NCBI GenBank assembly: GCA_902464175.1
Contig: CABQHZ010000082.1
Span: 1-7,998, forward strand
Source of the DNA: an uncultured Collinsella sp.
Lineage (GTDB): Bacteria > Actinomycetota > Coriobacteriia > Coriobacteriales > Coriobacteriaceae
DNA length: 7,998 nucleotides
Direction of reading: 5' to 3'
Part shown: positions 1 through 5,948 of the stretch, one piece after another
Layout: each line of letters opens with the position of its first letter
How positions within the stretch are numbered: position 1 is the first letter of the stretch
Program-made: the position numbers and the translations under genes
The notes under the pieces: generated by a model
The model's input: only the letters and a program-made list of their open reading frames with translations
What the model was told of the DNA's origin: nothing
The model's database searches: none

Positions 1-269
1 TCAAAGCTCGGCCACTCGACGGGCTCGGCCAGCTTGAGCACGGCAACGCCCGGCGTATGGATCGCGTCGCTCTTGGCATGCGGAACAGCAAACCCGGCGA
101 CAAGGCCAGTCTCGGCCTCGTTTTCGCGAGCAATAAAAGCCGCCTCTACAGCAGATGCGTCATCGGCAAAACCGAGCTCAACAGCCTGCTCAGACAAATA
201 ATGCAACGCGTCCTCGCGCGAGGCGGCGGCGTGGCCAATCGTCACTTGGTTGGCAGATACAAATCCCAT
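1..269 (-). CDS. PTS EIIA component, fructose/mannitol (PTS_EIIA_2) family, partial (C-terminus outside window)
   Basis: This is the cytoplasmic phosphocarrier that takes phosphate from HPr and passes it to the EIIB domain of its permease. The 89 complete codons begin MGFVSANQVTIGHAAASRE and include GFAVPHAKSDAI at about residues 59-70. His64 in the PHA motif matches the phosphorylated histidine of fructose/mannitol-type EIIA proteins. The family is about 150 residues long, so roughly 60 residues lie beyond the left edge. The ATG at 269 follows a GGAGGG ribosome site with about 5-6 bases between, in a 12-base gap after the transketolase C-half, so the gene is the last visible one of the operon. 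The permease encoded at 4342-5814 has only IIB and IIC domains, so this protein very probably supplies the missing IIA function. The family is sure; the pairing is inferred from context. Confidence 0.9.
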   Translation of the reverse strand, partial: MGFVSANQVTIGHAAASREDALHYLSEQAVELGFADDASAVEAAFIARENEAETGLVAGFAVPHAKSDAIHTPGVAVLKLAEPVEWPSF

Positions 270-281
270 GGAAAGCCCTCC

Positions 282-1220
282 CTACAACACGGACCTGACC
301 GCGGCTTCGATGCCGTCGGCGTCCAAACCGTACTTATGCAGCAAGTCGACCGCAGGACCGGACTCGCCGTACACATCGCGCACGCCGACGCGGCGCATGG
401 GCACCGGGTGCTGCTCTGTGAGCACCGAGGCAACGGCCTCGCCAAGACCGCCGACAATCGAATGCTCCTCTGCGGTGACCACACGGCCGGTCTTCTTGGC
501 GCTGGCAACCACCAGGCGCTCATCAAGCGGCTTGATCGTGTGCATGTTGATGACCTCGGCGTCGATGCCATCGGCAGCGAGCGCCTCGGCTGCCTCGAGC
601 GCCTCGGCAACCATAAGGCCACACGCGACGATCGTGACATCGGAACCCTCGCGCACGACCACGCCGCGACCAATCTTGAACTCATAGTCCTCGTGATCGT
701 TGATAACCGGCGTAGCCAGGCGGCCAAAACGCATGTAGACCGGGCCCTCAAACTCATAGGCGGCGCGCACGCAGGCGCGAGCCTCGACGTCATCGGCAGG
801 AACGATCACCGTCATACCCGGAATCGTGCGCATGAGCGCGATGTCCTCGCAGCACTGATGCGTAGCGCCGTCCTCGCCCACCGAAATGCCGGCATGGGTG
901 GCGCCAACCTTGACGTTGAGGTGCGGGTAGCCAATGGAATTGCGGACCTGCTCGTAGGCGCGACCAGCGGCAAACATCGCAAAGGTGCTCGCAAAAGCAA
1001 CGCGGCCCGTGGTCGCGATGCCGGCGGCAAGACCCATCAGGTTGCTCTCGGCGATACCGGCATCGTAAAAGCGCTCAGGGTGGGCAGCCTTAAACTTACC
1101 CGTCTGCGTAGCGGCAGCCAGGTCGGCATCGAGCACTACAAAGTTATCGTGCTCATTGCCCAGCTCGACAAGTGCCTCGCCATAGCTAACGCGCGTGGCG
1201 ACTTTCTTGACCTCTGCCAT
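282..1220 (-). CDS. Transketolase, C-terminal subunit (split transketolase)
   Basis: This is the pyrimidine-binding and C-terminal half of a thiamine-diphosphate transketolase, 312 residues. It begins MAEVKKVATRVSYGEALVEL. FYDAGIAESNLMGLAAG carries Glu58, which matches the glutamate that activates the thiamine ring. THAGISVGEDGATHQ at about residues 109-122 is the conserved substrate-side loop. A transketolase C-terminal domain follows from about residue 185 (ATPVINDHEDYEF onward). Its start ATG overlaps the stop of the N-half by one base (TAATG on the coding strand), which indicates translational coupling and a 1:1 complex. With the N-half the enzyme moves two-carbon units between ketose and aldose phosphates in the non-oxidative pentose phosphate pathway. 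A 1-deoxyxylulose-phosphate synthase is less likely, because those enzymes are a single chain. The halves together (588 residues) are shorter than fused transketolases of about 660. Confidence 0.95.
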   Translation of the reverse strand: MAEVKKVATRVSYGEALVELGNEHDNFVVLDADLAAATQTGKFKAAHPERFYDAGIAESNLMGLAAGIATTGRVAFASTFAMFAAGRAYEQVRNSIGYPHLNVKVGATHAGISVGEDGATHQCCEDIALMRTIPGMTVIVPADDVEARACVRAAYEFEGPVYMRFGRLATPVINDHEDYEFKIGRGVVVREGSDVTIVACGLMVAEALEAAEALAADGIDAEVINMHTIKPLDERLVVASAKKTGRVVTAEEHSIVGGLGEAVASVLTEQHPVPMRRVGVRDVYGESGPAVDLLHKYGLDADGIEAAVRSVL

Positions 1221-2050
1221 TAGAGCTCCTCTCCTGCTGCCGCGAGCTCGGCCATGGCCTGCTCAAACTGCTCGTCATTGGGCGCCTTGCCATGCCAGCA
1301 AACCTGGTTCTCCATAAAGGAGACGCCTTTGCCCTTCACCGTCTCGGCGATGATAGCGACGGGCGCGCCGGTCACCTCGCGGGCCTCGGCGAAAGCCGCC
1401 TCAATCTGAGCCATGTCGTTGCCATCGGCTAGCTCTATCACATACCACTTAAAGGCGCGGAACTTGTCCGCGAGCGGCATGGCCGAGTTGACTTCATCGA
1501 TCGTGCCGTCAATCTGCAAGCCGTTGTGGTCGACGACGGCAACAAGATTGTCGAGCGCATGGTTGCCGGCAAACATTGCCGCCTCCCACACCTGGCCTTC
1601 CTCGCACTCACCGTCGCCCAGCAACGTGTAGACACGGTAGCTGTCGCCCCAGTGCTTAGCGGCAAGCGCCATTCCAACTGCAGCAGAGATGCCCTGACCG
1701 AGCGATCCGGTGGACATATCGATGCCCGGGATGTCGTTCATGTTGGGATGGCCCTGCAGTCGGCTGCCAATATGGCGGAGCGTCTCGAGCTCTTCGACGG
1801 GAAAATAGCCGCGATGTGCCAGCACCGAATACAGGCCCGGCGCCGCGTGACCCTTGGAGAGCACAAAGCGGTCGCGATCGGCCTTGTGAGGGTCGGCAGG
1901 ATCGATATTCATTTCCTCAAAGTACAGATAGGTCATGATGTCGGCAGCACCGAGCGATCCACCCGGATGTCCCGACTTGGCCGCGTGAACCGCAGTCACG
2001 ACACCCTTCCTGACCTCATTGGCGACCTTCGCCAGCTCCTGGTTGGTCAT
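1220..2050 (-). CDS. Transketolase, N-terminal subunit (split transketolase)
   Basis: This is the pyrophosphate-binding half of transketolase, 276 residues. It begins MTNQELAKVANEVRKGVV. SGHPGGSLGAADI at about 26-38 is a transketolase signature with His28, and LSKGHAAP at about 64-71 carries the conserved His68. The thiamine-diphosphate and metal motif starts at GDGE (145-148) and closes at Asn176 in VVDHNGLQ. I chose the ATG at 2050 rather than the in-frame ATG at 2110: 2050 is preceded by AGAGAGG at 7-base spacing, the sequence aligns from there, and the 20 extra residues look like translated leader. The gap to transaldolase upstream is 63 bases, and the C-half follows with a one-base overlap. 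Two-gene transketolases are common in Firmicutes, Actinomycetota and archaea, so the split is a normal form and not a frameshift. Confidence 0.95.
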   Translation of the reverse strand: MTNQELAKVANEVRKGVVTAVHAAKSGHPGGSLGAADIMTYLYFEEMNIDPADPHKADRDRFVLSKGHAAPGLYSVLAHRGYFPVEELETLRHIGSRLQGHPNMNDIPGIDMSTGSLGQGISAAVGMALAAKHWGDSYRVYTLLGDGECEEGQVWEAAMFAGNHALDNLVAVVDHNGLQIDGTIDEVNSAMPLADKFRAFKWYVIELADGNDMAQIEAAFAEAREVTGAPVAIIAETVKGKGVSFMENQVCWHGKAPNDEQFEQAMAELAAAGEEL

Positions 2051-2073
2051 ACGAATTCCTCTCTTGAGAACAA

Positions 2074-2102
2074 CCCCGGCACCGGATGACGCGATGCCGG
2101 GG
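2074..2102 (-). other. Intercistronic hairpin, weak terminator-like, between transaldolase and transketolase
   Basis: Perfect 8-bp arms, CCCCGGCA at 2074-2081 and TGCCGGGG at 2095-2102, flank a 13-base loop. On the coding (minus) strand the stem starts 11 bases after the transaldolase stop and is followed by TTGTTCTC, a poor U-tract. It could be a leaky terminator or an RNA-processing or 3'-end stabilising stem. The hairpin is visible; its function is inferred. Confidence 0.5.
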
Positions 2103-2113
2103 CAATCCACTCG

Positions 2114-2797
2114 TTAAGCCTGAGCGACAACCTTCTGCCAGTCAGCCTCAAAAGAGGCAAGGCCCTGGTCGGTCAGCGGGTGATGCAGGCACTTCTTGAG
2201 AGCGGCCATGGGCACGGTCGCGATGTCGGCACCGAGTAGCGCGGCCTGGGTCACGTGGTTGGGCGTACGAACCGAGGCGGTGATGATCTCGACGGTGTCG
2301 TCGACGTTCTTGCCCGTCCAGTCGTAGTTCTTAATGCAGGTCACGACGTTGTCGAGCTGCGAGATACCGTCCTCGGCGATGTCGTCGAAACGACCGACAA
2401 ACGGGCTGATGTAGCGAGCACCGGCGTTGGCGGCCATAAGGGCCTGCGTCGGCGAGAAGACGAGCGTCATGTTGACGCGCACGCCAGCATCGGCCAGCGC
2501 ACGGCAGGCGGCAAGGCCGGCCTCGCACACGGGAAGCTTGACCACGATGTTGGGGGCGAGGGCGGCAAGGCGCTTGCCCTCCTCGATCATACCCTCGGCA
2601 GTGGTAGCGGTAGACTCGGCGGAAACGGGCAGGCCCTCGCAGAGCTCGGCAATCTTGAGCATATGCGGCTCAAAGTCGGCAAGCTTGCCGCCGGTCTTGG
2701 CGTACAGGGACGGGTTGGTGGTAACACCGGCCAGGCAGCCCCAGCTCTTGGCCTCGGCGATCTCGTCCAGATTGGCGGTATCGATAAAGAACTTCAT
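2114..2797 (-). CDS. tal: Transaldolase, small (FSA/TalC/MipB-like) subfamily
   Basis: A 227-residue class I aldolase-type enzyme that moves a dihydroxyacetone unit between sugar phosphates (sedoheptulose-7-P plus glyceraldehyde-3-P to erythrose-4-P plus fructose-6-P). It begins MKFFIDTANLDEIAEAKSWG, continues with GVTTNPSL at about 24-31, and has NIVVKLPV with the Schiff-base Lys87. The length fits the short subfamily (about 210-230 residues). The motif ISPFVGRFDD has Phe133 where fructose-6-phosphate aldolase has its characteristic Tyr (Tyr131 in E. coli FsaA), which favours a true transaldolase over a fructose-6-phosphate aldolase. I chose the ATG at 2797 over the in-frame ATG at 2824: AAGGAG lies 8 bases upstream of 2797 and homology starts there. 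It sits just after a strong terminator hairpin (2823-2865), so expression probably depends on read-through. Confidence 0.95.
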   Translation of the reverse strand: MKFFIDTANLDEIAEAKSWGCLAGVTTNPSLYAKTGGKLADFEPHMLKIAELCEGLPVSAESTATTAEGMIEEGKRLAALAPNIVVKLPVCEAGLAACRALADAGVRVNMTLVFSPTQALMAANAGARYISPFVGRFDDIAEDGISQLDNVVTCIKNYDWTGKNVDDTVEIITASVRTPNHVTQAALLGADIATVPMAALKKCLHHPLTDQGLASFEADWQKVVAQA

Positions 2798-2806
2798 GGT
2801 GCAAAC

Positions 2807-2818
2807 TCCTTCGAAGGA
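2807..2818 (-). promoter_or_regulatory. Palindrome overlapping the transaldolase ribosome-binding site
   Basis: TCCTTCGAAGGA is a perfect 12-bp palindrome whose right half on the coding strand is most of the AAGGAG ribosome site of transaldolase (ATG at 2797). In RNA the UCCU and AGGA arms could pair and mask the site, but the stem is only about 4 bp, so any effect would be slight. It may be no more than a by-product of the ribosome site. Confidence 0.25.
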
Positions 2819-2822
2819 ATCC

Positions 2823-2865
2823 AAAACTCAAAAAATAGGACAAAGGGGATGTCCCTTTGTCCTAT
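2823..2865 (-). terminator. Intrinsic terminator inside the operon, between the GatZ-like gene and transaldolase
   Basis: ATAGGACAAAGGG at 2835-2847 and CCCTTTGTCCTAT at 2853-2865 are perfect 13-bp arms around a 5-base loop. On the minus strand the stem is followed by six Ts (2835-2830), then GAG and TTTTGG, which is the classic layout of a Rho-independent terminator. Only 25 bases separate it from the transaldolase ATG at 2797, too few for a separate downstream promoter. It most likely lowers, or conditionally gates, expression of transaldolase, transketolase and EIIA. The plus-strand side lacks a T-tract, so it acts in one direction. Confidence 0.85.
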
Positions 2866-2867
2866 GT

Positions 2868-2903
2868 GCCGGGCCTGCGGCTGGGACATGCCCCAGGCCC
2901 GGC
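2868..2903 (-). other. GC-rich hairpin directly upstream of the operon-internal terminator
   Basis: GCCGGGCCTG (2868-2877) and CAGGCCCGGC (2894-2903) form a perfect 10-bp stem, with a smaller inner GGG/CCC pairing around positions 2883-2893. It begins 19 bases after the GatZ-like stop codon and lies only 2 bases before the terminator stem. Its central segment (2883-2894) can also pair with the centre of the terminator (2845-2855) over 11 bp with one bulged base. It could be a 3'-end protecting stem or part of an attenuator. Confidence 0.6.
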
Positions 2904-2922
2904 GTCGCGTAGGAAAAGCTAC

Positions 2923-4197
2923 TTACTCGGCAAGAGCGGCCTCGATGCGGGTCGTGACGCCCTTGAGGTTAAGACCGACGACGTACTGCTTGATCGGGCG
3001 CTTGATGTGCTCGATGACAAAGCGCTTGCCGTCGATGTCCTGAGCGGCGAGGTTGCGGTAGAGCTTCTCGACCTGCTCCTTGACCTCGGGATCGTTGAAC
3101 GCGTAGTGGCCGGAGACATCCAGAATCTTCAGGCTGAGCTCGTCGTCTGCCAGGATGTCATCAACCTGCAGGTTAACGTCATCGCCGGTCATCCACTTGC
3201 GCCAGCGCTCGGTCTTGATAGCCTTGACCAGCAGGGTGTGATACAGGTCGGAGGGGTCATCGCACAGACCGTTGTCGACCAGGATCTGCTCGGTGGCGCA
3301 GAGCTTGAGGTAGGCGCGGGTCTCCTCGGTGCCATACTGCGGAGCAACGTTGGAGGCGGTCACGTGTGCCGGGATGTGCTCGAGCAGCGTCGCGTCGTCC
3401 AGATAGTCGGCGTTGTGCTCCTTCAGGCCCACGCCGTAGCGCTTAGCCATGTCGGCGAGCTCGCGGGCATTCTTGAAGTTGTAATGGCCGACCTGCTCGG
3501 TCCAACGGGTGAGCGTACCGGTCTGGCCGACGATAAAGGTGGGCATGGGGCAGCCGCGCTTCTCGAGCTCGGGCTGCAGCTGAGAAATGAACTCCTCGTA
3601 CTTATCGGTAGAGGTCAAGCCGCCATTGGTCTCCTCGGTACCGACCTCATAGGCAACCTCGGGCAGGTTATGCTCGCGACGGTACTGCTCAAGGTAGTCG
3701 ATAAGATCGATCGTGCGGCGAAGCACCACGTCGAGCGGAATAACCTTGCCGATCTGATAGGGGTCCTTGGTGGGGTCGACCATCAGCAGGTCAAAGCCCG
3801 CCTCCATGTCGGCGACGAAGGACTTGCGGGCGAGCTCCATGGCCTCGTCCTCGGGCAGGTGGGCGTTACGCTCCTCGTCGCGCTGCCACGGACCGCCGTG
3901 ATCGCGGCACAGGTAGTACGGACCGGTGTAACCCACCTCGTCGGCAACCTTCTTGATGTCGGCGGCAAAGCGCGTCTGGTCCCAACCGTTGACGTAGCCG
4001 GCGCCCATCTCGTCCATATCGACCTGGTTGCGGCTGGCGATAAACATGGGCGGGAAATCCTCGTCCTTGGCAAGCTCGAACACGGCCTGAATCAGGTTGG
4101 GGCTCATGGGGCCAATGCCGACCATGGTTGCGTGATCGCCGCTATCCTGCAGCTTGAGCATGCCCTGAACGGCCTGACGGATGGTGAGGTTGGACAT
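2923..4197 (-). CDS. GatZ/KbaZ-family protein (tagatose-bisphosphate aldolase subunit family, PF08013), putative ketose-phosphate 4-epimerase
   Basis: A 424-residue TIM-barrel protein of the GatZ/KbaZ family. Family landmarks by eye: NQVD at 57-60 (GatZ has SNQVNQ), CRDHGGPW at 97-104 (GatZ GGDHLGP), AGFDLLMVD at 133-141, VIPLD at 152-156, YEVGTEE at 183-189, and KEHNADY at 259-265 (GatZ EAHSTDY). The stretch ASNVAPQYGTEETRAYL replaces the GatZ KVGPALTF region, so this is a divergent subgroup. GatZ was described as a non-catalytic partner of the GatY aldolase, but a family member from Agrobacterium has been reported as a tagatose-6-phosphate 4-epimerase. No GatY/KbaY-type aldolase is encoded in this window, so a stand-alone 4-epimerase is my preferred reading. 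The ATG at 4197 has AAGGAG with 6-base spacing. Family sure, reaction inferred. Confidence 0.85.
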   Translation of the reverse strand: MSNLTIRQAVQGMLKLQDSGDHATMVGIGPMSPNLIQAVFELAKDEDFPPMFIASRNQVDMDEMGAGYVNGWDQTRFAADIKKVADEVGYTGPYYLCRDHGGPWQRDEERNAHLPEDEAMELARKSFVADMEAGFDLLMVDPTKDPYQIGKVIPLDVVLRRTIDLIDYLEQYRREHNLPEVAYEVGTEETNGGLTSTDKYEEFISQLQPELEKRGCPMPTFIVGQTGTLTRWTEQVGHYNFKNARELADMAKRYGVGLKEHNADYLDDATLLEHIPAHVTASNVAPQYGTEETRAYLKLCATEQILVDNGLCDDPSDLYHTLLVKAIKTERWRKWMTGDDVNLQVDDILADDELSLKILDVSGHYAFNDPEVKEQVEKLYRNLAAQDIDGKRFVIEHIKRPIKQYVVGLNLKGVTTRIEAALAE

Positions 4198-4238
4198 TTT
4201 GTTCTCCTTCTCCAGAGGATTTTTGACAAAAGTTCCCT

Positions 4239-4257
4239 GGGACCCAGATGTGGGCCC
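4239..4257 (-). other. Small hairpin in the leader of the GatZ-like gene
   Basis: GGG (4239-4241) pairs with CCC (4255-4257), and CCCA (4243-4246) with TGGG (4251-4254), around the 4-base loop GATG with a single bulged A. It lies about 40-60 bases upstream of the GatZ-like ATG. On the minus strand the next T-rich stretch (ACTTTTGTC) is several bases away, so it is not a good terminator. It could be part of a folded leader together with the structure at 4267-4327. Confidence 0.4.
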
Positions 4258-4266
4258 TATCAGTAC

Positions 4267-4327
4267 GGATGGATTTTGTTGTGTAGGGGCGGTTGTGCGG
4301 AGTCAAATCCATCCCTCCGCACAACCG
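4267..4327 (-). other. Interlocked inverted repeats (hairpin with pseudoknot-like partner) between EIIBC and the GatZ-like gene
   Basis: CGGTTGTGCGGAG (4290-4302) and CTCCGCACAACCG (4315-4327) form a perfect 13-bp stem starting 14 bases after the EIIBC stop. Its 12-base loop contains AAATCCATCC (4305-4314), an exact complement of GGATGGATTT at 4267-4276, on the other side of the stem. The order is a-b-a'-b', so the two helices are either a pseudoknot or mutually exclusive. No U-tract follows on the minus strand, so it is not a simple terminator. Likely roles are mRNA processing, 3'-end stability of the permease message, or control of the GatZ-like gene. Confidence 0.65.
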
Positions 4328-4341
4328 GAGTCCTTAAAGGT

Positions 4342-5814
4342 TTACTTGGCCTGCTTATCGAGCGTGGGCTTCATGGCAATCAGGATTGCAGCGGCGACCA
4401 CGGCGCCAATCACGATGTCCAGGCAGAACAGCGCGACGTTGTTGGTGGCAAGGGCGACGATAAAGCCACCGTGCGGGACGTAGCAGTCGATGCCCTGGAA
4501 GGCGGCAAGTGCCGCACCCACGGCAGAGCCGATGCAAATGCCGGGCAGGGTGTGACCGAGGTCCTTGACCGCGAAGGGGATAGCGCCCTCGGTAATACCG
4601 ATGCAGCCCATGAACAGCGCGGAGATGCCCATCTGGCGGTCAGCGTCATCGAACTTGTTCTTGGCGATGAGCGCAGCGAGGCCACAGGCGATCGGGGGAA
4701 CGGCGACGGCGACGCGGAACATACCGTTAGGACCGTAGATACCGGAGGCCATGATGGCCATGGTGAAGGTCGAGGCGGTCTTGTTGATGGGGCCACCCAT
4801 ATCGAAGGCGGTCATAACGCCAATGACCAGACCCAGGACAACTGCGGAACCGCCCTGCAGGCTGCCGAGCACGCCGGTGAGCCAGTCCATCACAAAGCCA
4901 AGCGGCGTGGCCAGGATGTAGATATAGGCCATGCCCAGGACAAGCGAGGTCAGAATCGGGATGATCAGGATGGGCATGATGGTCTGGATGGTGTTGTTGA
5001 CCTTCCAGGTCTTCATCCAGCGGACAAAGTAGCCGCAGATGACCGCCATGATCATGGCGCCCAAGAAGCCGGTCGAAACGCTGTTGCCGTTAGGGGTAAC
5101 GACTGCGTTGTTGACCAGGTAGCCCAGGACAAAACCGGGGGCGAGCGCGGGCTTGCCGGCCATCGAGTAGGAGATGTATGCCGCAAGCACCGGGATCATC
5201 ATGGAGATGCCGGCCATGCCGATGGTGTTAAGGCTCACCATCAGCGGGTTCGTAACCTCCATGCCGTTGGCGCCGGCGGTACCGGATGCCAGCGAGAAGG
5301 CAAGAAACACGCCGCCGATAACGACGATGGGGATAAAATAGGAAACGCCGGTATTGAATGCATTGAGCAGCGTCTTGCCAGGATCGGCAAAGATAGACTG
5401 CTTGGACGCCGGTGTCGGGGCCTGCGGGGCAGCGGAGACGGCCTTCTTCTCTGCCTTGGCCTCGGCCTCGGGCGCGTCAACGGCGCCACCCGTCGCCTTG
5501 ATGATCTCAATGGCCTGGTCGATGATCTTTACCGGATCGGCGATTACATCCGAGGTGCCGACCTTCAGGAACTTGCCCTCGGCCATCTTCTGCTCAAAAC
5601 GGTCCTCGTTCTCGACACCCACGTCGACGGACTCCAGGACCAGGTCGGCGGAGTCCACGTCTTCCTGCGTGAGCTCATTCTCGATACCCAGGCCACCCTG
5701 AGCCTCGACCTTGCACTCGATGCCACGGGCGGCGCATTCATCCTGAATCGCCTTCTGGGCCATATACGTGTGGGCGATACCCACAGTACAGGCGGCAACG
5801 CCTACGATCTTCAT
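4342..5814 (-). CDS. PTS fructose-family permease, fused EIIB and EIIC domains
   Basis: A 490-residue inner-membrane sugar permease that phosphorylates its substrate during uptake. EIIB (about 1-105) begins MKIVGVAACTVGIAHTYMA with Cys9 as the phosphorylated residue. An Ala/Pro/Glu/Lys-rich linker spans about 107-138. EIIC (about 140-490) has many hydrophobic segments and the family motifs DMGGPINKTA (338-347), GITEGAIPFA (406-415) and VPHGG (446-450). The active-site context is CTVG rather than the usual CPTG. There is no IIA domain; a separate IIA is encoded at the end of the cluster. I chose the ATG at 5814, not the in-frame ATG at 5916: homology starts there and AGAGGG lies just upstream, while the extra 34 residues are unlike any EIIB. 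It is the first gene of the cluster. Substrate cannot be read from sequence; the downstream enzymes suggest a ketose. Confidence 0.95.
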   Translation of the reverse strand: MKIVGVAACTVGIAHTYMAQKAIQDECAARGIECKVEAQGGLGIENELTQEDVDSADLVLESVDVGVENEDRFEQKMAEGKFLKVGTSDVIADPVKIIDQAIEIIKATGGAVDAPEAEAKAEKKAVSAAPQAPTPASKQSIFADPGKTLLNAFNTGVSYFIPIVVIGGVFLAFSLASGTAGANGMEVTNPLMVSLNTIGMAGISMMIPVLAAYISYSMAGKPALAPGFVLGYLVNNAVVTPNGNSVSTGFLGAMIMAVICGYFVRWMKTWKVNNTIQTIMPILIIPILTSLVLGMAYIYILATPLGFVMDWLTGVLGSLQGGSAVVLGLVIGVMTAFDMGGPINKTASTFTMAIMASGIYGPNGMFRVAVAVPPIACGLAALIAKNKFDDADRQMGISALFMGCIGITEGAIPFAVKDLGHTLPGICIGSAVGAALAAFQGIDCYVPHGGFIVALATNNVALFCLDIVIGAVVAAAILIAMKPTLDKQAK

Positions 5815-5835
5815 TGCTTCCCTCTTTTCATAGAG

Positions 5836-5847
5836 TTGCGTGCGCAA
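5836..5847. promoter_or_regulatory. Short palindrome in the EIIBC leader
   Basis: TTGCG-TG-CGCAA has 5-bp inverted arms around two bases and lies 22 bases upstream of the EIIBC ATG, downstream of the candidate promoter. It resembles the size of a small operator, where a bound LacI-family protein could block elongation. It could equally be chance in GC-rich DNA. Confidence 0.25.
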
Positions 5848-5858
5848 GACACCGTTTG

Positions 5859-5873
5859 CGGAGGCCTCCGGAG
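5859..5873. promoter_or_regulatory. Overlapping perfect palindromes in the EIIBC leader
   Basis: CGGAGGCCTCCG (5859-5870) is a perfect 12-bp palindrome and shares bases with CTCCGGAG (5866-5873). Both lie in the transcribed leader about 45-60 bases before the EIIBC start. They could serve as an operator or as short RNA stems. No protein can be assigned from sequence. Confidence 0.3.
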
Positions 5874-5914
5874 CATCCCCTGCCGTTTGGACTTGCTGTC
5901 TTTTCGACAAGAAC

Positions 5915-5944
5915 AATATAGGTGCTCGTTTTTCTTAATGCCAG
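5915..5944 (-). promoter_or_regulatory. Candidate promoter of the sugar-utilisation cluster
   Basis: On the minus strand TATATT (5920-5915) matches the -10 consensus at five of six bases. CTGGCA (5944-5939) matches the -35 consensus at four of six, with an 18-base spacer. Transcription would start near 5908 and give a leader of about 95 bases before the EIIBC ATG. This is the best promoter-like pair I found by eye on the minus strand of this intergenic region. Confidence 0.5.
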
Positions 5945-5948
5945 CTTA

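Noticed and set aside
1218..1222. Split transketolase as a frameshift of one fused gene
   Set aside because: The N-half ends and the C-half begins exactly at the usual domain boundary, with its own ATG and a purine-rich ribosome site. This is the known two-gene form.
57..1223. A 388-codon open frame on the plus strand, antisense to the transketolase C-half and EIIA
   Set aside because: Both minus-strand genes carry family motifs, coupled starts and ribosome sites. The plus-strand translation has no recognisable domain and simply mirrors codon bias.
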